Counted from the stretch's first letter, positions 1-9,388 are shown. The stretch: DNA of 64,000 nucleotides from Rhizobium leguminosarum bv. viciae USDA 2370 (GCF_002008365.1 NZ_MRDL01000001.1:62001-126000), one strand, 5' to 3'. The notes: generated by a model from the letters alone, not told the origin. A program made the numbers and translations.

Positions 1-239
1 TCCAGCGGGTAGGCAACGGACCAGCCGGCCTCCACATGCACGGTTGCAATCACGTTCTGGCGGGCAGCATCGGCGCGATAATCGTCGATGCCGTAGTCGC
101 GCAGGATCGGTGCGAGGCTTCCGAAAACCATCTCCTCGCCGGATGCGCGCGCCTTCTGAAGCCAGGGATGACGTTCCAGCTTAAGGTCCCAGAGGTGATG
201 GTGCGGGTCGATCACCGGCCCGTCATAGAGTTTCGTCAT
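1..239 (-). CDS. Amidohydrolase-2 family metal-dependent hydrolase (5' part only)
   Basis: The first 79 residues are inside the window and the rest runs off the left edge. The protein opens MTKLYDGPVIDPHHHLWDL, the metal-binding HxH opening of the amidohydrolase-2 TIM-barrel family (COG3618-like, which includes sugar lactonases). Its ATG overlaps the TGA of the upstream permease gene by four bases (ATGA), so it is probably translationally coupled and the last visible gene of the sugar ABC operon. A lactonase role would fit a sugar or sugar-acid operon but is inference. The catalytic C-terminal half is not visible. Confidence 0.85.
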   Translation of the reverse strand, partial: MTKLYDGPVIDPHHHLWDLKLERHPWLQKARASGEEMVFGSLAPILRDYGIDDYRADAARQNVIATVHVEAGWSVAYPL

Positions 240-1177
240 CGGCGCGCCTCACGGCCGGAAACGAGCAGAAGGGCAAGGATCAAGGTGCCGAACATGATCG
301 ATCGCCAGCCGGGCGAGGCATTGACGACAGTGATCAGCGCCGTCGTCGTGACGAGCAGGATCGCCCCCGGAATGGTCCCGGCATAGGTGCCGCGGCCGCC
401 GAGGATGGAGGTGCCGCCGAGCACGACAGCAGCGATCGAGGTCAGCAGGTAGGGGTCGCCGATGCCGACATAACCTTGCCGGTTCATGCCGAGCACGAGA
501 ATACCGGCGAGCCCTGCGAAAAAGCCCGACAGGGTATGGACGATCAGCGTGTTGCGGGTGACGCTAACGCCGGAAAGCCGGGCCGCCAGCGGGTTCGCCC
601 CAAGCGCCAGGAAACGGGCGCCGATCGGCATGCGGTGGACAAGCAGCAGGACGACGATCGAGACGACGAGCCACAGAATGATGCCCGAGGGAATGCCGAA
701 CGGCCGCGCCTGCCCGAGCAGAATCACCGCCGGGTTGCTGACGGTGACCGCGCTGCCGCCGGCGACGATGACGAGCAAGCCCTGCAGGAAGGTCGCCATG
801 GCAAGCGTCATGATGATCGGCGGCACGCGAAGATAGGCAGCACCGGCACCATTCATCAGGCCGATGGCCGTGGCGATGGCAAGGGCCGCCGCGATGCCGG
901 CGAGGCCGCTTGGGTCCCACGCCGGCGAGATGAGCGGCAACAGGATCGCCGTGACGGTGATCACCGCGCCGACGGAAAGATCGATGCCGCCCATCAGGAT
1001 GACGAGCGTCTGCCCGGCGGCGGCAATGCCGATCACAGCAGCGAGTTCGAGCAGGTAGCGCAGGTGGCCATAGGCGCCGAAACCGCGCAGCGAGACACTT
1101 GCGACGATCCAGACGAGCGCGACCAGAAGGAAGGTCAGCAGCGGCGGATTGCGGAACGCGGACCTGATCATGTTCAT
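236..1177 (-). CDS. Sugar ABC transporter permease, RbsC family (second permease)
   Basis: A 313-residue, very hydrophobic protein with about eight to ten predicted membrane segments. It carries the family signatures GQTLVILMGGIDLSVGA near residue 55 and AAVVLGGTSILGGRGTYAGT near residue 245, both typical of ribose/xylose-type (CUT2) permeases. It overlaps the preceding permease gene by four bases. Two permease genes rather than one suggest a heterodimeric membrane channel in the inner membrane. The substrate cannot be read from sequence; a pentose, sugar acid or polyol are all possible. Confidence 0.92.
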   Translation of the reverse strand: MNMIRSAFRNPPLLTFLLVALVWIVASVSLRGFGAYGHLRYLLELAAVIGIAAAGQTLVILMGGIDLSVGAVITVTAILLPLISPAWDPSGLAGIAAALAIATAIGLMNGAGAAYLRVPPIIMTLAMATFLQGLLVIVAGGSAVTVSNPAVILLGQARPFGIPSGIILWLVVSIVVLLLVHRMPIGARFLALGANPLAARLSGVSVTRNTLIVHTLSGFFAGLAGILVLGMNRQGYVGIGDPYLLTSIAAVVLGGTSILGGRGTYAGTIPGAILLVTTTALITVVNASPGWRSIMFGTLILALLLVSGREARR

Positions 1178-2136
1178 CGTCTTGCCCTCGATTGCCCGAG
1201 AAGTTCCGGAACGGCGACCGCGCCGACGATGATCAACCCTTGAGCAACATATTGCGCGACCGGCGGGAAGCCCAGGAAGAACATGACGTTGATCATCACC
1301 GAGAGCAGCAGGCTGCCGCAGATCGCGCCGCGCATCGTGCCCTTGCCGCCGAGGAAACCCACGCCGCCGAGCACGGCGGCGGCGATCGAGTTCAGCGTGA
1401 AGGGTGTGCCGATAACAGGATCACCCGAGCCGGTCTGCGCAGCGACGAAGAGACCGGTCAGGGCTGCCAGAAGACCGGACAGTGCGAAGGCTGCGACCTT
1501 CACCCGTTCGACCGGGACGCCGGAGCGGAACGCGCCGACCGGATTGTCGCCGGCCGCGTAGATGCCGAGGCCGAGCGGCGTTGCCAGAAAGGCCTTCCAG
1601 AGTACGAGGATCACGACGAGCAGCAGGAAGGCGACGGGCGTGTGGCCGGCCAGCATCGTCGACAGCCAATCGGGAATGAACCCGCCCGGCCGCGGCAGCA
1701 GGATCAGTGCGACCCCGCCGATGATGAAGGAGCCGGCAAGCGTGACGATGATCGCAGGCAACCTCAGATAGGTCACGATGGCGCCGATGACGGCACCGAT
1801 CGAAAGGCCGGCGAGGGAGACCGCAAGAATGCCGCCCGGCACGCCGAGCGCCCCTTCCATCGTCGTCGCGGCGATCACCGCTCCAAGACTGACGAGCGGG
1901 CCGATCGCCAGCGTAATGCCGCCGTTCAGCATGAGCAGCGCCTGCGCCATGGTGACGAGCGCGAGCGGGAACCAGTTCTGCGTGAACTTGGAGAAGCCAC
2001 CGATCGAAAGGATGCCGGGAAATAGCAGCGCGTAGATGACGAGAAAGGCTGCGACAACCAGATAGAGTCCGGCAAGGCCGCGGTTGCGGCGGAGCTGGAT
2101 CGAGCCGTAGAGCCGGGATGACGAACTTGTGCTCAT
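1174..2136 (-). CDS. Sugar ABC transporter permease, RbsC family (first permease)
   Basis: A 320-residue membrane protein of the CUT2 permease family. Visible signatures are AQALLMLNGGITLAIGPLVS near residue 65, where the usual aspartate of GGIDLS is replaced by threonine, and AAAVLGGVGFLGGKGTMRG near residue 255. It overlaps the ATPase gene upstream by four bases and the second permease downstream by four bases, so the three are a tight translationally coupled unit. The changed GGIDLS motif, next to a partner that keeps it, supports two non-identical subunits. Confidence 0.92.
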   Translation of the reverse strand: MSTSSSSRLYGSIQLRRNRGLAGLYLVVAAFLVIYALLFPGILSIGGFSKFTQNWFPLALVTMAQALLMLNGGITLAIGPLVSLGAVIAATTMEGALGVPGGILAVSLAGLSIGAVIGAIVTYLRLPAIIVTLAGSFIIGGVALILLPRPGGFIPDWLSTMLAGHTPVAFLLLVVILVLWKAFLATPLGLGIYAAGDNPVGAFRSGVPVERVKVAAFALSGLLAALTGLFVAAQTGSGDPVIGTPFTLNSIAAAVLGGVGFLGGKGTMRGAICGSLLLSVMINVMFFLGFPPVAQYVAQGLIIVGAVAVPELLGQSRARR

Positions 2137-3647
2137 GCCGCCTCTCCCTGCGTCGCGGCCGTAATACCCATGGCTGCGCCAACAATCGCTCCTTCGCTGA
2201 TTTCATCTTGCGACAGCGCCGCTGCGACGCGCCCCTCGCGCAGAACCACGACACGGTCGCAGAGATGCACGAGCTCCGGCGTATCGGAGCTAGCCAGAAT
2301 GACGAGCCGCCCCTCGGCGGCGAAGGCACGGAGCATGAGGTAGATTTCCCGCTTGGTCTCGATGTCGACGCCGCGCGTCGGATCGTTGAGGAGCAGAACG
2401 GAGGGATCGAGCGGCAGCCATTTGGCGAGCGCCACCTTCTGCTGGTTTCCGCCGGAAAGCGCCTGCACCGGGCGGGCCGTGTCGCCCTTGATCGTCAGCC
2501 GGCGCGCGAGATCGGCGACCAGGCCGTTTTCCGCCGGCCGGTCCCGCAGGCCCTTGCTGGCGAGCCGTCCAAGCGAGGGCAAGATGAGATTGGATGCGAT
2601 GGAGTGGGGCAGCACCAGCCCCTCATGCTTGCGGTCGGCCGGGACATAGACGATGCCGGCGGCATTCGCCTCGCCGACATGGGCGGGCAGGGCGGGTTTG
2701 CCGGAAACCTCCGCCCGACCGGCCGAGGCTGGAATCGCGCCGTATAAGCCGAGCAGCAAGTCTTCCTGCCCTTGCCCCACCAGCCCGCCGATACCGACGA
2801 TTTCGCCGGCGCGGGCGGAGAAGTCGATGTCTCGCACCATGCCGGCGGAAAAACCTTCGACGTTGATGCGCGTCGCGCCGGGAGCTGTGACGGAGCGCGG
2901 TGGGAACAGGTCGCCGGTCTCGCGGCCGACCATGAGGCGCACCAGGCCTTCACCGTCGATGCCGGACAGCGACTGGTCGGCGGTGACCAGGCCGTCCTTC
3001 AGCACCGTGACATGCGAGCAGAGCGCCTGCACTTCGTTGAGGCGGTGAGAAATGTAGAGAAGTGCCGTGCCACGGTCCTTGAGCGTCTCGATCAGACGGG
3101 CGAGGATGCCGGCTTCGTGTGCGGAAAGCGACGAGGTCGGCTCGTCCAGGATCAGCACGCGTGGTTTGCGGAACAGCGCCTTGGCGATCTCCACCATCTG
3201 GCGGCGGCCGAGCGCCAGATCGGCGACCGGCATGTCGAGCGGTTCAGTGAGCCCCACCATGTCGCAGACATCTGACACGCCGCGATGAAGCGCTTTGTAA
3301 TCGATGAGACCGAACCGGCGCGGAAAGGCGCCGAGCCCGATGTTTTCGGCAATCGACAGACTGGCGGTGAGGCTCAGCTCCTGCTGAACGACGGCAATAC
3401 CGGCCGCGCGCGCAACCGCCGGGCTGAAGCGCCCGACGGGCTTGCCGTCGACGAGGATGGAACCACCGTCCGGCTGGAGGGCACCGGACAGGAGGTTGAT
3501 CAGCGTGGATTTGCCGGCGCCGTTTTCGCCGAGCAGGGCGTGAACCCTGCCCGGCAGAAGGGCGATATCGACGCCCTTCAAAACGGGATTGCCGAAAAAT
3601 CCCCTGAACAGCTGCCGGGCTTCCAGCAGGGGTCTTTCTTCCGTCAT
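2133..3647 (-). CDS. Sugar ABC transporter ATP-binding protein, RbsA family
   Basis: A tandem ATPase of 504 residues with two nucleotide-binding halves, as in RbsA/XylG. The first Walker A, GENGAGKST, lies near residues 40-48 and is followed by a Walker B LILDEPTSSL. The C-terminal half keeps the ABC signature LSGGNQQKV near residue 400 but has a degenerate Walker A, as is usual in the family. The start at 3647 was chosen because GAGGAAAG sits at good spacing; a start at 3683 would overlap the binding-protein gene. It powers uptake with the two permeases downstream. Confidence 0.93.
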   Translation of the reverse strand: MTEERPLLEARQLFRGFFGNPVLKGVDIALLPGRVHALLGENGAGKSTLINLLSGALQPDGGSILVDGKPVGRFSPAVARAAGIAVVQQELSLTASLSIAENIGLGAFPRRFGLIDYKALHRGVSDVCDMVGLTEPLDMPVADLALGRRQMVEIAKALFRKPRVLILDEPTSSLSAHEAGILARLIETLKDRGTALLYISHRLNEVQALCSHVTVLKDGLVTADQSLSGIDGEGLVRLMVGRETGDLFPPRSVTAPGATRINVEGFSAGMVRDIDFSARAGEIVGIGGLVGQGQEDLLLGLYGAIPASAGRAEVSGKPALPAHVGEANAAGIVYVPADRKHEGLVLPHSIASNLILPSLGRLASKGLRDRPAENGLVADLARRLTIKGDTARPVQALSGGNQQKVALAKWLPLDPSVLLLNDPTRGVDIETKREIYLMLRAFAAEGRLVILASSDTPELVHLCDRVVVLREGRVAAALSQDEISEGAIVGAAMGITAATQGEAA

Positions 3648-3669
3648 GACGGCTTTCCTCAACCCGGGA

Positions 3670-4743
3670 TTACTTGGTGGCAAGCAGCTTGTCGAAGAGC
3701 GCCTTGTCGTAGTCCGAGTAGATATAGCCGTCAGCCGGGAACTTGTCGGCCCGTGCGAGGTAGCTGCCGATCGTGCTGTCGTCGATGACAGGCAGCGGCA
3801 CCTTGACGAAGGCCGGAACGTCCTTGCCTTCCAGCGCCTGCACAGCGGTGTAAACGGAAAGCGCGCCGAGCCAGTTGGGCTGCATGGTCGCCCAGCCCTT
3901 CAGTCCCTTCTCCTTCCAGAGCTCCAGGAACTGCCTTGCGTTTTCGCCTGTCGTCGGCACCTGGTCGCGGCCCTGGCGCTCGAAGGCGAGCACCGAGCCG
4001 GCCGACAGGGCGCCGCCGAGCGACAGCACGCCGTCGATTTCCGGATTGGCGAAAAGCAGGCTGGTCATCGCTTCCTGTGCCGGGGCGACGTTATATTCCG
4101 TATTCGTCTCGGTGATCACCTGGAGACCGGGATTGGCATCGAGGACCGGCTGGGCGCCCTTGCGGCGGTCGTCGCTCACCGAAATGCCGGCCGGGCCGTT
4201 CATGATGATGATCTTGCCCTTGCCGCCGAGCTGGCCGACCATCCACTTGGCGGCGGTCGCGCCCCATTCGTTGGAATCGGTATTGATCTTCGCCGTCACC
4301 TTGTCGGTGTTGACAAGGCTGTCGAAATTCACGACGGCGATGCCCTTGTCGCAGGCGTCTGATATGACACGGTCGAGCGCGTTGGAGGAACCGGCGATCA
4401 CGACGATGGCATCGACATTGGCGTCGATCATCGACTGGATATGCTGGATCTGCGTCTGGGCGTTGCCCTGCGCGTCCGTGATCATCAGGTCCTTCACAAG
4501 GCCCGCCTTCTTCAGCTCCTCCACTTCAGCCGTGATGGTGCCTTCGGTCTGCTTCATCCAGGTCGGCACCGAATAGATGTTCGCCCAGCCGATCGTATAG
4601 GGCGCCTTCCTGTCACCCTTGATGCAATTTGCGGCGGCTGAGGCCGTGCCGGCCGAAAAGACGAGGAGTGCCGCAGCGGCGGCGGCACCCGCAAGAAGGC
4701 GGCGGCGCAGCGAAGCGGAAATGCCGTTTTCAAGATTCTTCAT
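3670..4743 (-). CDS. Periplasmic sugar-binding protein of the ABC importer
   Basis: A 357-residue type-1 periplasmic binding protein (RbsB/XylF fold). The N-terminus MKNLENGISASLRRRLL is followed by a hydrophobic stretch ending in ASAA, a Sec signal peptide. The mature part contains AIVVIAGSSNALDRVI and a GVLSLGGALSAGS segment. The start at 4743 has AAGGGG just upstream; an in-frame start at 4809 would place 22 extra residues before the signal peptide. It is the first gene of the minus-strand operon and faces the IclR gene. It gives the importer its specificity, which is unknown. Confidence 0.92.
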   Translation of the reverse strand: MKNLENGISASLRRRLLAGAAAAAALLVFSAGTASAAANCIKGDRKAPYTIGWANIYSVPTWMKQTEGTITAEVEELKKAGLVKDLMITDAQGNAQTQIQHIQSMIDANVDAIVVIAGSSNALDRVISDACDKGIAVVNFDSLVNTDKVTAKINTDSNEWGATAAKWMVGQLGGKGKIIIMNGPAGISVSDDRRKGAQPVLDANPGLQVITETNTEYNVAPAQEAMTSLLFANPEIDGVLSLGGALSAGSVLAFERQGRDQVPTTGENARQFLELWKEKGLKGWATMQPNWLGALSVYTAVQALEGKDVPAFVKVPLPVIDDSTIGSYLARADKFPADGYIYSDYDKALFDKLLATK

Positions 4744-4791
4744 GTTGATCCCCTTTTTTGTGTGCGGCAGCGTTGACGGCTTGCCATCTAT

Positions 4792-4827
4792 GTCCAATAT
4801 AATGTACATGTGATCTATATACCGGAC
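4792..4827. promoter_or_regulatory. Candidate operator between the sugar-binding protein and iclR-type genes
   Basis: An interrupted inverted repeat starts with GTCC and ends with GGAC, with AT-rich arms (AATATA and TATATA) and a central ATGTACAT palindrome at 4802-4809. It lies in the 217-bp divergent intergenic region, about 50 bp upstream of the binding-protein start. IclR regulators bind such imperfect palindromes. Assignment to the adjacent regulator is inference. Confidence 0.35.
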
Positions 4828-4960
4828 GAGGCGATCTTATGCCGATTTTTTTACCTCGCAAGAGGGGTGCAAAAATTTCATTCGCGATGAATGACGGATC
4901 GATTGACAGATGCGGCAGACGGCTTGAAAAGCTTGGCCGGACAAAAAAGGATCGACAGCA

Positions 4961-5746
4961 ATGGATGCAGTTCAGGACGAAGCAGCCGGCAAGCGCGCCC
5001 GAGGGCTCGACCGCGCCTTCGAGATCCTCGATTTCCTGCGCCAGAAGCGGCAGGCCTTGAAGCCGAACGAAATCGCCGCACAGATCGGCGCACCGCGCTC
5101 GTCGGTTTACGAGCTCGTCAACCTGCTACTGCAGAACGGCATTCTGGAATTCACCGGCGGCGAGGGGCGTGTCTATCTCGGCCGCAAGCTGTATTTCCTC
5201 GGCGCAGCCTATGAGAACCATTTCGACTTCACCCGCGAATGCGAGGCGGCGCTGGAACAGCTTGCCGACGAGACGCGGGAGACGGCGCAGTTCTGCATGC
5301 TGGATGGAAACAGATACACGGTCGTTCGCATGCGCGAAGGCGCACGCCCCTTCCGCATTTCGACGGATGTCGGGCAGTCGGTGCCGATCCCGTGGACGGC
5401 CTCGGGCCGCCTGCTCGTCGCGCATCTGTCGGATCAGGAGATCCTGACCTTCATTCCGCCGCAGGATTTCCGCCTGCCGAACGGCGAATGGCTCGAGCCG
5501 CAAACCTTCATCGCCGAGGTGCGCCAGGCCGAGCGTGAAGGTCTCTTCACCTTCAACAGCATCGTCGACAGCTTCACCCACTGTTTTGCCGTACCGGTGC
5601 GGGGCGAGGAAGGTCATGCCGCCGCAACGCTCTGCCTCGTCACGCCGCGCGACGATGGCATTGCCAACCGCGACCGCTACCTCGACTGCCTGAAGAAGGC
5701 GGCCGCCGGCCTCGACCATGCCCCGACCCGGCCGAAACGAGGCTGA
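4961..5746 (+). CDS. IclR family transcriptional regulator
   Basis: A 261-residue protein with an N-terminal winged helix-turn-helix (about residues 10-70, containing KPNEIAAQIGAPRSSVYELV) and a C-terminal ligand-binding domain. The end of the effector domain carries NSIVDSFTHCFAVPVRG, as is usual in IclR proteins. It is divergent from the sugar ABC operon, so control of that operon is the simplest reading. The inducer is probably the transported sugar or a product of it. The ATG follows a weak purine-rich region. Confidence 0.92.
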   Translation: MDAVQDEAAGKRARGLDRAFEILDFLRQKRQALKPNEIAAQIGAPRSSVYELVNLLLQNGILEFTGGEGRVYLGRKLYFLGAAYENHFDFTRECEAALEQLADETRETAQFCMLDGNRYTVVRMREGARPFRISTDVGQSVPIPWTASGRLLVAHLSDQEILTFIPPQDFRLPNGEWLEPQTFIAEVRQAEREGLFTFNSIVDSFTHCFAVPVRGEEGHAAATLCLVTPRDDGIANRDRYLDCLKKAAAGLDHAPTRPKRG

Positions 5747-6148
5747 TGCCTGAGTACATCAAGGCATCGATGTCAGGTGGCACGGATGCTCGTGCTTAGC
5801 CGGCATTCAATTCCATGCTCGTCAATCGGATCATGCTCGCTCCGGCGGTGCTGCGGCGGGCACGGGACGCTAAGAAGAACTAGCCCATTGTCGTCCCAGC
5901 CGGGGCTCTTCGCCACGCCTGCAGATCCCGCTTGCCGGCCCGCGCTCGCATACCCCGGAGTAGCCACACCGATCGTTGATTTCCGATTTCACGCCAATCC
6001 GGGAAATCTATTCACTCTTCCTCCGAAACTATGAAATTAAGTTTCTCTATAAAATTAATAGAGAACGTATTTTAGCAGTCCAACAGCCAATTTTATACTT
6101 GGCCTTGGGGAAGGCCGAGCTGTTGACGGCAAACGGAGAGGACACGAA
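5747..6148. other. 402-bp intergenic region with promoter elements, no gene
   Basis: No convincing gene. A small hairpin (GATGCCT at 5745-5751 paired with AGGCATC at 5762-5768) overlaps the iclR-type stop codon and may end transcription. The last 150 bp are strikingly AT-rich and hold an interrupted palindrome (6043-6065) and a short stem (6098-6119) before the monooxygenase start. This part is probably the promoter and leader of the sulfur cluster. Confidence 0.6.
6043..6065. promoter_or_regulatory. Interrupted palindrome with a TCTAT-N7-ATAGA core upstream of sulfur cluster 1
   Basis: Eight-base arms TTCTCTAT and ATAGAGAA are separated by seven AT-rich bases, about 85 bp before the monooxygenase ATG. 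The same TCTAT-N7-ATAGA core occurs upstream of the second sulfur cluster at 29371-29387, which points to a shared trans-acting regulator. A dyad of this shape is compatible with a LysR-type site (T-N11-A), but no regulator gene is adjacent. Confidence 0.5.
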
Positions 6149-7501
6149 ATGACACGGAAAATCAGACTTGGGGCATTTCTTCCCGGTGGCGGACAGCATG
6201 TTGCTTCATGGCGGCATCCCGACCAGCCGGCCGATGGCGCGACCAGTTTCGAGTTTCACAAACGTCTCGCTTTGACGGCCGAGCGCGGGCTCTTCGATGC
6301 CTATTTCCTGGCCGACGGACTGGCTGTCGGTTTCGGTGGAGCACGCGAAGGCGGCAACGCCCGCGTCGCCGGCTTCGAACCGGTGACGCTGTTCTCCGCT
6401 CTTGCGCCTTTCACCACCCATCTCGGCTTTATCGCCACGTCCTCGACCACCTACGAAGAGCCTTACACGACCGCCCGCAAGTTCGCCTCGCTGGATCTGA
6501 TCTCGGAGGGCCGTGCCGGCTGGAATGTCGTCACCACCACGGGCGACCTGACGGCGCGGAACTTCAACCGCGATACGCAGCTTCCACATGCCGACCGATA
6601 TCGCCGCGCTGCCGAGCATGTCGACGTTGTCCGCAAACTCTGGGAAAGCTTCGAAGATGACGCGTTCATACGCGACAAGGAATCCGGCGTGTTCTTCGAC
6701 CCGTCGAAGCTGCACGATACGGACCACCGCGGCGAGCACTTCAACGTGCGCGGTCCGCTCAACGTCTCGCGATCGCCGCAGGGGCATCCCGTCATCGTCC
6801 AGGCCGGCCAATCCGAAGACGGACGCGGGCTCGCCGCAGCAACGGCCGAGGTCATCTTCACCGCCCATCAGCATATCGAAACCGCCCAGGAGTTCTACCG
6901 GGACATCAAGGCACGCGCCCGTGGTCTCGGCCGAAACCCCGATCACATCCTCGTCATGCCCGGTGTATCCGCTTTCGTCGGCAGGACCGAAGCGGAAGCG
7001 CGCGAGAAATACGACCGTCTGACCTCGCTCATCGTCGAAGAAGACGGGATCGGCCTCCTCAATGGGCTGACCGGCGGCACGCTCGACCTGCACGGTTATG
7101 ACCTCGACGGGCCTCTGCCGCCCGCGCCGCCGACGGAAGGCATGAAGAGCCGCCAGGCCCTCATCCGCCAGATCGCCGACGAAAACAACTTCACCATTCG
7201 CCAGCTCTATCAGTGGATTGCCTCCGCCCGCGGTCACTACACCATCGTCGGAACGCCCGAACAGATCGCCGATACGCTGCAGAAATGGTTCGAGAACGAA
7301 GCTGCCGACGGCTTCAACATTCTGCCGCCCTGGCTGCCGACAGCGCTCGACGATTTCGTCGATCTGGTCATCCCGGAACTGCAGCGCCGCGGCCTGTTCC
7401 GGACGGCTTATGAGGGCAAGACGCTTCGCGAAAACCTCGGCCTGCCTTTCCCGACCAATCGATGGGCTGCAGGACGTGCCGCTCTCCAGGCAGCAGAGTG
7501 A
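6149..7501 (+). CDS. LLM-class flavin-dependent monooxygenase (NtaA/SnaA/DszA family)
   Basis: A 450-residue luciferase-like monooxygenase. Visible family features are RKIRLGAFLPGGGQHVASWRHP at the start, the STTYEEPYTTARKFASLD and GRAGWNVVTT segments near residues 100-130, and the VQAGQSEDGRGLAA stretch near residue 215. Members use FMNH2 and oxygen to attack sulfonates, sulfones, chelators or other xenobiotics, taking reduced flavin from a separate reductase; none is encoded nearby. It leads an operon with a sulfonate-type ABC importer, so it probably releases sulfite from an imported organosulfur compound. The exact substrate is unknown. Confidence 0.9.
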   Translation: MTRKIRLGAFLPGGGQHVASWRHPDQPADGATSFEFHKRLALTAERGLFDAYFLADGLAVGFGGAREGGNARVAGFEPVTLFSALAPFTTHLGFIATSSTTYEEPYTTARKFASLDLISEGRAGWNVVTTTGDLTARNFNRDTQLPHADRYRRAAEHVDVVRKLWESFEDDAFIRDKESGVFFDPSKLHDTDHRGEHFNVRGPLNVSRSPQGHPVIVQAGQSEDGRGLAAATAEVIFTAHQHIETAQEFYRDIKARARGLGRNPDHILVMPGVSAFVGRTEAEAREKYDRLTSLIVEEDGIGLLNGLTGGTLDLHGYDLDGPLPPAPPTEGMKSRQALIRQIADENNFTIRQLYQWIASARGHYTIVGTPEQIADTLQKWFENEAADGFNILPPWLPTALDDFVDLVIPELQRRGLFRTAYEGKTLRENLGLPFPTNRWAAGRAALQAAE

Positions 7502-7511
7502 GGAGCGGTCC

Positions 7512-8363
7512 ATGTCTTATGAGATCAACCAGACTCTTCCGAGAAGCTTCGGCCGCCTGAAGAGCAGCGAAAGCAATATTTCCCCTCTCGCCTCGCATGT
7601 GCGCGGCGTGCTCGCATCGCTTTTGCCGCGTTATGGCCTTCTCATCGGCTTCCTCGTGCTCTGGCAGGTGTCGAGCACCAGAGGCTGGGTCAATCCCGCC
7701 GTCTTCCCGCCCTTGAACATCATCCTTTCTGCTCTTTGGACCAATCTTGCCAACGGTGCACTGCTGGATGATATCGCCATCAGTCTGCAGCGATCCGGAA
7801 CCGCCTTTGCCTTTGCCGTCGTGATCGGCATTCCGCTCGGCCTGTTCATGGGCCAGGTTCGTGCTGTGGAACAGGCGCTCGATCCGATCCTGCAGCTCTT
7901 CCGCCAGACTTCGGCGCTCGCGCTCTATCCGGTCTTCATCCTGCTGCTCGGCCTCGGCGAGACATCCAAGATCTTCGTGATCTTCTGGGCGACGCTGTTT
8001 CCGGTCCTGCTCGCCACGATCAGCGGCGTCAAGGAGGTGGACAAGAAGCTCATCGAGATGGCGCGGACCTATGGCGCAGGATCGCTGACCATCTTCCACC
8101 GCGTCATCCTGCCAGCGTCGGTGCCTGCGATCTTCGTCGGCCTGCGTCTTTCGGCGACAACTGCGCTTCTCCTGCTGATTGCCGCCGAGATGATCGGCGC
8201 CAACAAGGGCATCGGCTTCCAGGTGATGAACGCCCAGTACAATTTCCAGATCCCGCTGATGTTTGCGGCGATCCTTCTGCTCGCCTTCCTCGGGCTTGCC
8301 GCCAATGCCTTGCTCGTTTTGCTGCAGCGCCGTCTCTGCCGCTGGTCTCAGCCGAGCCGCTGA
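7512..8363 (+). CDS. ABC transporter permease, SsuC/TauC type
   Basis: A 283-residue membrane protein with about six segments. The coupling motif EMARTYGAGSLTIFHRVILPASVPAIFVGLR near residues 180-210 matches the EAA loop of nitrate/sulfonate/taurine permeases. The ATG at 7512 follows GAGGAGCGGTCC directly after the monooxygenase stop, leaving ten bases between genes. A longer frame from 7218 would run deep into the upstream gene and was rejected. It forms the membrane channel for the binding protein and ATPase that follow. Confidence 0.92.
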   Translation: MSYEINQTLPRSFGRLKSSESNISPLASHVRGVLASLLPRYGLLIGFLVLWQVSSTRGWVNPAVFPPLNIILSALWTNLANGALLDDIAISLQRSGTAFAFAVVIGIPLGLFMGQVRAVEQALDPILQLFRQTSALALYPVFILLLGLGETSKIFVIFWATLFPVLLATISGVKEVDKKLIEMARTYGAGSLTIFHRVILPASVPAIFVGLRLSATTALLLLIAAEMIGANKGIGFQVMNAQYNFQIPLMFAAILLLAFLGLAANALLVLLQRRLCRWSQPSR

Positions 8364-8404
8364 CCTGCTTTCACCGAATTTCCTCCTCCGAAAAGGACCA
8401 CCAA

Positions 8405-9388
8405 ATGACATTCCATCCCCGCCACATCCTTCTGCCGGCTGTGATCGCTCTCGGTCTTGCCACGCCGGCCGCAGCCACCGATACGGTGAAGCTGCGCTAC
8501 CTCGCCAGCCAGGGCGGTCTTGCCGCCCATGAACTCGCCGCCGAACTCGGTTATTTCGACGGCACGGGCATCACGCTGGAAAATGTCGGCTATGCCCAGG
8601 GTGGCCCGACCTCCCTCATCGCTCTCGCATCCGGTGATGTCGAGATCGGCAGCGCAGCAACCTCCGCCGTCCTGAATTCGATCATCGGCGGCAATGATTT
8701 CGTCGCCGCTTATCCCTCGAACGGCATCAATGATGAGGTGCAGTCGACCTTTTACGTGCTGGAAGACAGCCCCATCAAGGGTATCAAGGACATCGCCGGC
8801 AAGAGCATCGCGGTCAATACGCTCGGCGCGCATCTCGACTATACCATCCGCGAGGCCTTGCATTCCGTCGACCTGCCGACGGACGCAGCCAATCAGATCG
8901 TCGTTCCCGGGCCGCAGCTTGAGCAGGTGCTGCGCTCCAAACAGGTGGATATTGCCGCCTTCGGCTATTGGCAGACGACCTTCGAGGGGGCCGCGCTCAA
9001 GAATGGCGGCCTGCGCGCGATTTTTGACGATACCGACGTGCTTGGAGACATTGCCGGGGGCTTCGTGGTACTGCGCCGCGATTTCATTCGCCAGCATCCG
9101 GAGGTCTCGAAGATTTTCGTCGAGCAGTCGGCCCGCGCCCTCGACTATGCCCGCGAACATCCTGAGGAAACCAAGAAGGTCCTGGCCAAGGCCCTCAGCG
9201 AGCGCGGCGAGAACGCTAATATCGCGCAATACTTCCGCGGCTATGGTGTGCGCGCCGGCGGTCTGCCGGTCGAGCGCGACATCCAGTTCTGGATCGACGT
9301 GCTGGTTCGCGAAGGTAAGCTGAAGCAGGGCCAGCTTGCGGCCAAAGACATCCTCTTTACCGCCGATGCCAAGCCGGCAAGCAACTGA
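8405..9388 (+). CDS. Sulfonate-type ABC substrate-binding protein (SsuA family)
   Basis: A 327-residue periplasmic protein with a Sec signal peptide (MTFHPRHILLPAVIALG, cleavage near AAA-TDTV). The mature part has the SsuA/TauA fold pattern: the VKLRYLASQGGLAAHELAAELG opening, a GDVEIGSAATSAVL segment and DIAGKSIAVNTLGAH. The family binds alkanesulfonates, taurine, nitrate or related anions. Its place between permease and ATPase, behind a flavin monooxygenase, favours an organosulfur ligand. No lipobox is visible. Confidence 0.9.
   Translation: MTFHPRHILLPAVIALGLATPAAATDTVKLRYLASQGGLAAHELAAELGYFDGTGITLENVGYAQGGPTSLIALASGDVEIGSAATSAVLNSIIGGNDFVAAYPSNGINDEVQSTFYVLEDSPIKGIKDIAGKSIAVNTLGAHLDYTIREALHSVDLPTDAANQIVVPGPQLEQVLRSKQVDIAAFGYWQTTFEGAALKNGGLRAIFDDTDVLGDIAGGFVVLRRDFIRQHPEVSKIFVEQSARALDYAREHPEETKKVLAKALSERGENANIAQYFRGYGVRAGGLPVERDIQFWIDVLVREGKLKQGQLAAKDILFTADAKPASN

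Noticed and set aside
6206..7513. A 435-codon open frame on the minus strand
   Set aside because: It is antisense to the flavin monooxygenase gene, whose family motifs are clear in the plus frame.
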